6,632 bases of DNA, from assembly GCA_026785785.1 (NCBI GenBank), contig JAJAZI010000154.1:1-6632 (forward strand), read 5' to 3'. The translations under genes and the position numbers were made by a program. The stretch comes from Microbacteriaceae bacterium. Its GTDB lineage: Bacteria > Actinomycetota > Actinomycetes > Actinomycetales > Microbacteriaceae. Positions 1 to 4,987 of this stretch are shown one piece after another (the stretch's first letter is position 1; every line of letters starts with the position of its first letter). The notes below the pieces were generated by a model. The model was given only the letters and a program-made list of their open reading frames with translations. It was not told the DNA's origin and made no database searches.

Positions 1-25
1 CGCGGACGCCCCGCACGCTGACGGG

Positions 26-925
26 TCAGCCGAGGCCGGCCGGCTCCTGGTGCCCGTCGGAATCGGTGATCGTGCCCGTGACCGGCTTGCGCGAGAGGCC
101 GACAGCACCGGCATCCGGGCCCGACGACGTTGCAGCCGCGACGGCGGCGTGGTCGTCGGCCTTGGAGTAGGCGTGGCGCAGGCGCACCGGCTCGGTCTTG
201 CCGTGGCGCTTCTCGCGGCGGGCTTTGGCGACGAGGTTGAGAGCCTCGACGAGGATGGCGAAGGCCATCGGGCCGTAGATCAGCGCCTTGTCGATCTTCA
301 CGTCGAAACCGTCGGCGATGAGGAAAACGCCGATGAGCACAAGGAACGCGAGCGCGAGCATCTTCACGGTGGGGTGCCGGTTAACGAAGGCGAAGATGTA
401 CTTCGCCGAGAACAGAATCACGGTGAACGAGGAGAGGACGGCGACGATAATGACGAGCAGGTTGTCGACCATGCCGACGGCGGTGATGACCGAGTCGAAG
501 GAGAAGACGATGTCGAGCACGAGGATCTGGGCGATGACCGCACCGAATGTGACGGTCTTGACGCGGCCGCTGCCGTGCGACTCGGCGCCCTCGAGCTTCT
601 CGTGGATCTCGGTGACCGCCTTGTAGACGAGGAACAGCCCGCCGGCGATGAGGATGAGGTCACGGCCGGAGAAACCCATGTCGAACGCGGTGAAGACGTC
701 GTTGGTGAGGGTGATAATCCAGGTTGCGCCGAACAGCAGCCCGATCCGCATGATCATCGCGAGGGCGAGACCGAGGTTGCGGGCCTTCGCCTGCTGCTCC
801 ACCGGGAGCTTGCTCGCGAGGATCGAGATGAAGATCACGTTGTCGACACCGAGCACGATCTCGAGAACGAAGAGGGTGGCGAAGGCAATGGCCAAGTCGG
901 GGGTCAGTTCAAAGGAGAGATCCAC
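26..925 (-). CDS. TerC-family integral membrane protein
   Basis: This 299-residue protein belongs to the TerC/Alx family of membrane proteins, linked in other bacteria to tellurite resistance and, for Alx/YkoY-type members, to manganese export or metal loading of secreted proteins. The two acidic family signatures are present: LEIVLGVDN at residues 21-29 and DIVFSFDS at 138-145. Each lies in a membrane helix, with E22/D28 and D138/D144 as the likely metal-interacting residues. Hydrophobic segments lie near residues 11-38, 51-73, 89-105, 125-151, 155-181, 187-206 and 214-233, giving about seven helices. A hydrophilic tail of about 65 residues follows, rich in Ala, Ser and charged residues; it is poorly conserved in style and probably cytoplasmic. 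The start is GTG at 925, just downstream of TAGGAT, which can be read as a -10 box or as an AGGA ribosome site. The gene is divergent from the HAD phosphatase. The family call is firm; the substrate is unknown. Confidence 0.93.
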   Translation of the reverse strand: MDLSFELTPDLAIAFATLFVLEIVLGVDNVIFISILASKLPVEQQAKARNLGLALAMIMRIGLLFGATWIITLTNDVFTAFDMGFSGRDLILIAGGLFLVYKAVTEIHEKLEGAESHGSGRVKTVTFGAVIAQILVLDIVFSFDSVITAVGMVDNLLVIIVAVLSSFTVILFSAKYIFAFVNRHPTVKMLALAFLVLIGVFLIADGFDVKIDKALIYGPMAFAILVEALNLVAKARREKRHGKTEPVRLRHAYSKADDHAAVAAATSSGPDAGAVGLSRKPVTGTITDSDGHQEPAGLG

Positions 926-937
926 TCGTTGATCCTA
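926..937 (-). promoter_or_regulatory. Candidate -10 box or Shine-Dalgarno of the TerC gene
   Basis: On the minus strand TAGGAT (932-937) is followed by exactly six bases (CAACGA) and then the GTG start. TAGGAT fits the TANNNT -10 consensus, and transcription would then begin at or next to the start codon, making the mRNA leaderless. The same bases contain AGGA seven bases before GTG, which is good Shine-Dalgarno spacing, so the sequence alone cannot separate the two readings. No clear -35 hexamer is seen 16-18 bp upstream, where the DNA is GC-only. Confidence 0.45.
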
Positions 938-981
938 AGCGAAGCGGATGCCGCGGCGGCCGTGAGCGGACACGAGCGCGC

Positions 982-991
982 CACCCGGGTG
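982..991. repeat. 10-bp perfect palindrome in the divergent intergenic region
   Basis: CACCCGGGTG is self-complementary over ten bases. It lies 14 bp upstream of the TACGAT -10-like box of the HAD gene, covering the place where a -35 element would be, and about 45 bp upstream of the TAGGAT box of the TerC gene. A second, odd-length palindrome, GTGAATCAC (989-997), overlaps its right end. The position suits a repressor or activator site acting on one or both genes, but short GC palindromes are common by chance in such DNA and no regulator family is recognised. Confidence 0.3.
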
Positions 992-1005
992 AATCACGCG
1001 GTCGC

Positions 1006-1011
1006 TACGAT
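1006..1011 (+). promoter_or_regulatory. Candidate -10 box of the HAD phosphatase gene (leaderless)
   Basis: TACGAT matches the TANNNT pattern of actinobacterial -10 elements and is followed by six bases (GTGGGC) and then ATG at 1018. A start point 6-7 bases past the -10 box would fall on the A of this ATG. No Shine-Dalgarno sequence precedes the ATG, which favours a leaderless transcript. No recognisable -35 hexamer is present. This arrangement also argues that the in-frame GTG at 1012 is not the true start. Confidence 0.55.
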
Positions 1012-1017
1012 GTGGGC

Positions 1018-1848
1018 ATGGCCAAACGCGACGAAATCGAATGCTGGCTCACCGACATGGACGGTGTGCTCGTACACGAGAATCAGCCTCTGCCCGGCGC
1101 TGCGCAACTCCTGCAGCAGTGGCGCGACCAGGGCAAGCCGTTCCTCGTGCTCACCAACAACTCAATCTTCACGCCGCGCGACCTGAGCGCCCGGCTGAAG
1201 GCATCCGGCCTCGACGTTCCGGAGCAATTCCTCTGGACCTCCGCCCTCGCGACGGCCGACTTCCTGGCATCGCAGAGTCCGGGCGGTTCCGCGTTCGTGA
1301 TCGGCGAGGCGGGAATCACCACGGCACTCCACGAAGCCGGCTTCGTGATGACCGACACGAACCCCGACTACGTCGTCGTCGGGGAGACGCGCAACTACTC
1401 GTTCGAGGCGATCACCCGCGCGATCAGGCTGATCCTCGCGGGCGCCCGGTTCATCGTGACGAACCCGGATGCGACGGGACCGTCGGCGGAGGGGCCGATG
1501 CCCGCGACGGGTGCCGTCGCCGCCCTCATCACCAAGGCGACCGGCATGGAGCCCTACGTGATCGGCAAGCCGAACCCGATGATGTTCCGCTCGGCCATGA
1601 ACAAGATCGGCGCGCACTCGGAGAACACCGGCATGATCGGCGACCGCATGGACACCGACATCGTCGCGGGTATCGAGGCCGGGCTGCACACGATCCTCGT
1701 GCTCACCGGCATCAGCGACCAGGCCGAGATCGACCGCTACCCCTTCCGTCCGGACGAGATCCTGCGCGGCGTCATCGATCTCGTCGACCCCGAGCCGTTC
1801 ACGGTCGGGATCGACGACAACCTGATGCCGGAGGAACCCGTCGTCTAG
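1018..1848 (+). CDS. HAD-superfamily subfamily IIA phosphatase (NagD-like)
   Basis: This 276-residue cytoplasmic hydrolase has the HAD phosphatase motifs in order, numbered from the ATG. Motif I is DMDGVL with nucleophile D13 and acid/base D15. Motif II is LTNNS at 45-49. Motif III Lys is K184 in GKPNPMMF. Motif IV is GDRMDTDI, with D209, D212 and D214 for magnesium. A cap domain of about 110 residues sits between motifs II and III, as in class IIA proteins such as NagD and p-nitrophenyl phosphatase, and the length is usual for them. It should dephosphorylate a small phosphate ester, perhaps a nucleotide or sugar phosphate, but the substrate cannot be read from sequence. The ATG at 1018 is preferred over the in-frame GTG at 1012 because GTG abuts the -10-like TACGAT. 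The gene converges on the protease gene; no stem-loop with a T-tract lies in the 30-bp gap. Confidence 0.92.
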   Translation: MAKRDEIECWLTDMDGVLVHENQPLPGAAQLLQQWRDQGKPFLVLTNNSIFTPRDLSARLKASGLDVPEQFLWTSALATADFLASQSPGGSAFVIGEAGITTALHEAGFVMTDTNPDYVVVGETRNYSFEAITRAIRLILAGARFIVTNPDATGPSAEGPMPATGAVAALITKATGMEPYVIGKPNPMMFRSAMNKIGAHSENTGMIGDRMDTDIVAGIEAGLHTILVLTGISDQAEIDRYPFRPDEILRGVIDLVDPEPFTVGIDDNLMPEEPVV

Positions 1849-1878
1849 CGTCGGCGAGCCGCGCACGTCTCCTGTCCC

Positions 1879-4869
1879 CTAGAAGGCGCACGGGGTAAGC
1901 CGCTCGACCGCGGGCGAAACCGTCGCGTTGCCGCCCAGAACCATCAGTTTCGTCGCCCCGTACCTGTTGATGGCGGCGACCATCGCCTTCGGGACGCAAT
2001 CACCGGGGACGACATACAAGGGTGAGTTCCCCGCTCCGGCCAGTGGTGCTCCGGCGAGTGCGTCGGGGAAGTTGAACCCGGTGGCGATGTAGATGGTGCT
2101 GGCTTCCGTGAACCCGTTGTTGTTCAGTGCGAGGGAGGTGGAGAACCGGTCGGGACCGCTCAGACGGAGCTTTCCGCCCGGCAGCTTCAGCGCCGCGGCG
2201 GAGTTTTCGATGCCGGTCGACAGCGACGCCGGCCCGCCGGCCAGCACGATGTCGTTCGGGTTCAGCTTGCGGATCAAGGCGATGGTCGCAGCGTCCAGCT
2301 TGCTGGCGTAGCCGTCGACGAGGATGACGGCCCCGTTGTTGGCTCCGGCTGCAGCACTCGCGGAGAGCGCGTCGGGGAAGTTCCGTCCGGTGGCCAGGTA
2401 CACCCGGTCGACGCCGGTGTCCCCGAACGCTTCGTCGACGATTGTGCGTGACGCCTCGTACCGGTCGATGCCGCCCTGCCTGACGATGTCGGGCGTCAGC
2501 TGCGAGAGCTGTTTGTACACGGTGGCATTGATCGATGCTGTGCCGCCGACGACCACGATCTTCTTCGGCCTCAGTCGCTCGATCTCGGTCTTGACCGCGG
2601 TGGGCAGTTCGGTGGGGGTCGCTAGCAACAGCGGTCCGCCGGCGGCGGCTGCGGCCGGCGCGGCACTCAGCGCGTCCGGGTAGTTGTCCCCCCGCGCGAT
2701 GTACAGCACGTCGACTCCCGGGTCGAAGGTGCGCGACATCGAGATTGCACTCGAGTAGCGGTCGGCTCCCCCGAACCGTTGCACGGCGAGCGGGACCGCC
2801 ACGGTGGACGCCGACCAGCGGCTGATGGACGGATATCCAGACTTCGTGCCGATGACCTTCACTGTGATCTTGCTGCGCACGTCGGCGAAGGTCAGGGTGA
2901 AAGTGCTGGAGGTGGCGCCGACGATGGCGGTCCCGTTGCGGAGCCACTGGTAGGACAGGTTCACCGGTGCCGGCGACCACGTTCCCGTGTTCGCAGTCAG
3001 GCGGTAGCCGACCTTGACGGTTCCGGAGATGGTCGGGGCGGCGGACACCAGCAGCAGGGTGGGCGGGGCGACCGCGGCGGTTGCGGCGGAAGTGGCTGTT
3101 GCCGTGGTGAAGCCGGACTTCGTTCCGATGACACGCACGCTTATCTTCGCGGTCACGTCGGCGGTGGTCAGCTTGTAGGTGCTCGCGGAGGCGCCGGTGA
3201 CAGCTGTGCCGTCGCGAAGCCACTCGTAGCCGAAGGCGATCGGTGTCGGCGACCAAGTGCCGGCGTTGGCGGTGAGCGTGTTCCCCGTGACCGGTGTCCC
3301 CGATATTGTCGGGGTGCCGATGTTCATGGTCTTCGGCACTATCCCGAGCTTCACGATGACCTGTGCAGCGGCCCCGTTCGACGTGAAGAGGATGTTGGCG
3401 CCGTTGCCGAGCGAGGTGAAGGACTGCCCCGGCGCGAGGTAGTGGTTGCGATAGGTGGAGTTCACCAGCGTGAGCGCGGCCGAGGTGGTGTTGTCGCGGA
3501 TTCTGAGCACCCGCAGCCCGGGCGCGACGCCCAGCACCACCGCACGGGAGTAGATCGACTTGGCGTCGATGCCCGTTCCGGAGCGGTACTCGACGTAGTA
3601 GACAGCGCCGGTGGTCGGGTCGACGACCTCGAGTCCGCGAATCCCGGATGTCGCCGAGGCCGGGTTCAGCGTGAAGGTGGTCGAGGCGCCGGTCGCGGTC
3701 GAGGGCAGGGACACGTTGACGAGGTCGGTGCCTCCCAAGCCGTCAATGCGCTTCTTCTGGGTGACGTTCAAGGCTGGGAGCTGCGCATTGCCGGCGCCGT
3801 TGTAGACAAATCCCCCACCCATGACGTCGTAGTAGTCGGCGTATTCTGTGTCGGCGCATGCGGTTACCTCGGCGCACCGCATGGAGTTGGAGTGGCGAAG
3901 GCTGAGGTTGTGACCAAGCTCGTGACCGACCGTCTGCTCGAATACCGGCCCATAGTAGGCGGCATACGCCAGCCCGCCGCTGAGCCCGGACCCGACAGTG
4001 CCCCTGCCCGTGCCGCGGCCACATTCCTCGGGTGCGATGACCAGCATGTGTCGGCCGGCGGACATCCACCACGTTTCGGTCCGTGTTTTGAAGAGCACCG
4101 CGCCTTCCTCCCACATGGCCTGGGGATTGCAGGCATTGGCGGAGACGATGCGTCGCACGGAACCGGTGATGGCGAAGCTGGCGACCTGCCCGTTGGTCTG
4201 CGAGTTCCAGAACCCGCTCAGCCTGCTCGCGAGCGTCTGCAGGGCGACGTCGGACGCGATGATGTTGGCGGGGTCGCCGGGGAGCGTGACGACGATGACG
4301 TCGAGGGTGTGGGCGACGGCCGAGATGGCAGCGCTGGTCTCCGGGGTGATCGTCGCGTCGTCGACGACAAGCGGGGCGTCGAGCGCCTCACTCGCCTCGA
4401 TGATCTCCTGGCCGACCACGGAGTCTTCGTCGACGATCCCCTGTTGCCTCTCCCCTGCGATTGCCTCGGCGATGGTGTCACTGATCGCGCCGATCGAGTC
4501 CGCCGGCACCGACAGTGATCCGCGGAAGCCGTCGCCGGTTTCGACGTTCTCGGGCAGCCCGCCGCTCAGCGGGATCGAGATCCCGTCGTCGGTGACGAGG
4601 CGAATCTCATCGGGTAGCAGCGCCGTCAGCTCACGCAGCCCTGGTGAATCGTGTTCGGCGTGGTCGGCGGCAGTCTCCTGTCCAGACAGCACGAGCAGAG
4701 TGCCCTCGACTTCGACCAGGGTGCGCTCGTCGATGACGAAGTCGGTGGCAGCCGAGCTTGCCGCCGGCACGAGCACGGTGAGGAGCACCGCGAGCGAGGT
4801 GACGAAACCACCGATCGTGCGTCGGTTGGATGCCGCGTGCCGGATGCTCGGAACAGACTGATTGGCCAC
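1879..4869 (-). CDS. Secreted metzincin-type (M11-like) zinc protease with Ig-like and CWB2 cell-wall-binding repeats
   Basis: This is a 996-residue exported protein. Residues 1-40 form a signal peptide with Arg residues, a hydrophobic core at about 19-35 and an SSA-A cleavage region. Residues 41 to about 185 look like a propeptide or N-terminal accessory region. The catalytic region, about 186-385, carries HELGHNLSLRH (H316, E317, H320, H326) and the Met-turn DVMGGG with M350, the hallmarks of metzincin zinc proteases; the gametolysin M11 family is the best guess. The Gly usual before the third His ligand is Ser323. A beta-rich region reaches about 510, then come two Ig-like repeats (511-694) and three CWB2 repeats (696-996) that should bind anionic wall polymers. 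Cys332/338 and Cys958/994 could form disulfides. The GTG at 4869 is the only possible upstream start: no other start codon lies between it and the in-frame TGA at 4906-4908. No good ribosome site is seen. The target protein is unknown. Confidence 0.9.
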   Translation of the reverse strand: MANQSVPSIRHAASNRRTIGGFVTSLAVLLTVLVPAASSAATDFVIDERTLVEVEGTLLVLSGQETAADHAEHDSPGLRELTALLPDEIRLVTDDGISIPLSGGLPENVETGDGFRGSLSVPADSIGAISDTIAEAIAGERQQGIVDEDSVVGQEIIEASEALDAPLVVDDATITPETSAAISAVAHTLDVIVVTLPGDPANIIASDVALQTLASRLSGFWNSQTNGQVASFAITGSVRRIVSANACNPQAMWEEGAVLFKTRTETWWMSAGRHMLVIAPEECGRGTGRGTVGSGLSGGLAYAAYYGPVFEQTVGHELGHNLSLRHSNSMRCAEVTACADTEYADYYDVMGGGFVYNGAGNAQLPALNVTQKKRIDGLGGTDLVNVSLPSTATGASTTFTLNPASATSGIRGLEVVDPTTGAVYYVEYRSGTGIDAKSIYSRAVVLGVAPGLRVLRIRDNTTSAALTLVNSTYRNHYLAPGQSFTSLGNGANILFTSNGAAAQVIVKLGIVPKTMNIGTPTISGTPVTGNTLTANAGTWSPTPIAFGYEWLRDGTAVTGASASTYKLTTADVTAKISVRVIGTKSGFTTATATSAATAAVAPPTLLLVSAAPTISGTVKVGYRLTANTGTWSPAPVNLSYQWLRNGTAIVGATSSTFTLTFADVRSKITVKVIGTKSGYPSISRWSASTVAVPLAVQRFGGADRYSSAISMSRTFDPGVDVLYIARGDNYPDALSAAPAAAAAGGPLLLATPTELPTAVKTEIERLRPKKIVVVGGTASINATVYKQLSQLTPDIVRQGGIDRYEASRTIVDEAFGDTGVDRVYLATGRNFPDALSASAAAGANNGAVILVDGYASKLDAATIALIRKLNPNDIVLAGGPASLSTGIENSAAALKLPGGKLRLSGPDRFSTSLALNNNGFTEASTIYIATGFNFPDALAGAPLAGAGNSPLYVVPGDCVPKAMVAAINRYGATKLMVLGGNATVSPAVERLTPCAF
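1882..2784 (-). repeat. Three CWB2 cell-wall-binding repeats
   Basis: Residues about 696-795, 796-900 and 901-996 each begin with a GG.DRY-like signature (GGADRY, GGIDRY, SGPDRF), then a strand and NYPDALSA or NFPDAL motif, and end with a VVVGG, VLAGG or VLGG strand and a small-residue turn. These are marks of the putative cell wall binding repeat 2 family. In clostridial surface proteins three such repeats together form the wall-polymer binding unit, so the set here looks complete. The third copy alone has a Cys pair (958, 994), likely a disulfide closing the C-terminus. Confidence 0.9.
2788..3339 (-). repeat. Two tandem Ig-like repeats in the secreted protease
   Basis: Residues about 511-602 and 603-694 are two copies of a module of roughly 92 residues. 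Shared landmarks in each copy are PTISGT, then LTAN.GTWSP.P, then a Trp-Leu-Arg strand (YEWLRDGT or YQWLRNGT), then STYKLT or STFTLT, and finally VIGTKSG. This module is common in actinobacterial surface proteins as a spacer or adhesive Ig-like fold. The DNA is also visibly alike (for example the stretches near 2838-2860 and 3112-3134), which points to internal duplication. Confidence 0.8.
3892..3924 (-). other. Zinc-binding motif HExxHxxSxxH of the protease
   Basis: The segment encodes HELGHNLSLRH at residues 316-326. The three His residues and the catalytic Glu are all present, and a Met-turn (M350) follows 24 residues after the last His, so the site looks intact for zinc binding. The Gly that metzincins normally have at position 8 of the motif, where the chain turns to bring in the third His, is Ser here (codon AGC). 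Confidence 0.85.
4750..4869 (-). other. Signal peptide of the metzincin protein
   Basis: Residues 1-40 have a basic n-region (R10, R16, R17), a hydrophobic stretch from about residue 19 to 35 and a small-residue c-region AASSA, with cleavage likely after A40 or A41. The double Arg is not in a full twin-arginine motif (NRRTIG, without the usual S/T before it and F-L-K after it), so the Sec route is more likely. Confidence 0.8.
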
Positions 4870-4900
4870 AACGACAGCATCCGTTTCTCGACCTGCGGGG

Positions 4901-4926
4901 CCCGCTCACGAGCGCGGGATTTTTTT
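4901..4926 (+). terminator. Terminator-like hairpin with T-tract, antisense to both neighbours
   Basis: On the plus strand CCCGCT (4901-4906), loop CACG, then AGCGCGGG (4911-4918) form a stem with one bulged base, and seven T residues follow at 4920-4926. This is the form of an intrinsic terminator for plus-strand transcription. No plus-strand gene lies nearby. On the minus strand the same DNA gives an A-tract followed by a hairpin without a U-tract, so it should not stop the flanking minus-strand genes; there it may act as a hairpin in the 5' leader of the protease mRNA. Confidence 0.5.
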
Positions 4927-4927
4927 C

Positions 4928-4933
4928 AGAATA
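4928..4933 (-). promoter_or_regulatory. Candidate -10 box for the protease gene
   Basis: The minus strand reads TATTCT, matching four of six bases of TATAAT including the key first, second and last positions, in a gap that is otherwise GC-rich. Transcription would start in the A-tract at about 4920-4922, leaving a leader of about 50 nt that includes the hairpin. No convincing -35 hexamer is found 16-18 bp upstream. The gap of 118 bp after the preceding gene makes a separate promoter plausible. Confidence 0.35.
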
Positions 4934-4947
4934 GACGAACCTGTCTA
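4932..4947. repeat. Inverted repeat TAGAC-N6-GTCTA
   Basis: TAGAC at 4932-4936 and GTCTA at 4943-4947 are perfect inverted 5-bp arms with a 6-bp spacer. The repeat overlaps the upstream edge of the candidate -10 box, a position where a bound repressor would block polymerase. It is short and no regulator is recognised. Confidence 0.3.
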
Positions 4948-4987
4948 GTCCTGCGAGTCCCCCGTTCGGCCGGAATCGACCGCACGG

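Noticed and set aside
1012..1017. GTG at 1012 as the start of the HAD gene
   Set aside because: It directly abuts the TACGAT -10-like box, leaving no room for transcription to begin before it. ATG at 1018 has the right spacing for a leaderless start.
926..1017. Manganese riboswitch (yybP-ykoY) upstream of TerC
   Set aside because: The gap is only 92 bp and contains no recognisable riboswitch core; the likely start point at the GTG leaves no leader.
50..1186. Long plus-strand open frame of 378 codons opposite TerC
   Set aside because: It is the shadow of the TerC gene: highly charged Asp/Glu/Arg-rich composition, no recognisable domain, and it runs into the HAD gene in another frame. TerC has clear family motifs and membrane helices.
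1849..1895. Bidirectional terminator between the convergent genes
   Set aside because: Only a CCCC/GGGG pairing (1876-1879 with 1892-1895) with a 12-base loop is possible, and no T-tract follows on either strand.
2779..4518. Long plus-strand open frame of 579 codons opposite the protease gene
   Set aside because: The translation is Gly/Asp/Arg-rich and has no motif, while the minus frame has a signal peptide, zinc site, Ig-like and CWB2 repeats. High GC keeps antisense frames open.
4626..4880. ATG at 4880 as an alternative start just upstream of the protease gene
   Set aside because: It is in a different frame from the protease and its product is Arg/Ser-rich with no motif. The in-frame GTG at 4869 leads straight into a signal peptide.
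4928..4950. LexA (SOS) box near the protease promoter
   Set aside because: GAAC is present, but the facing GTTC half-site is missing at the required spacing.
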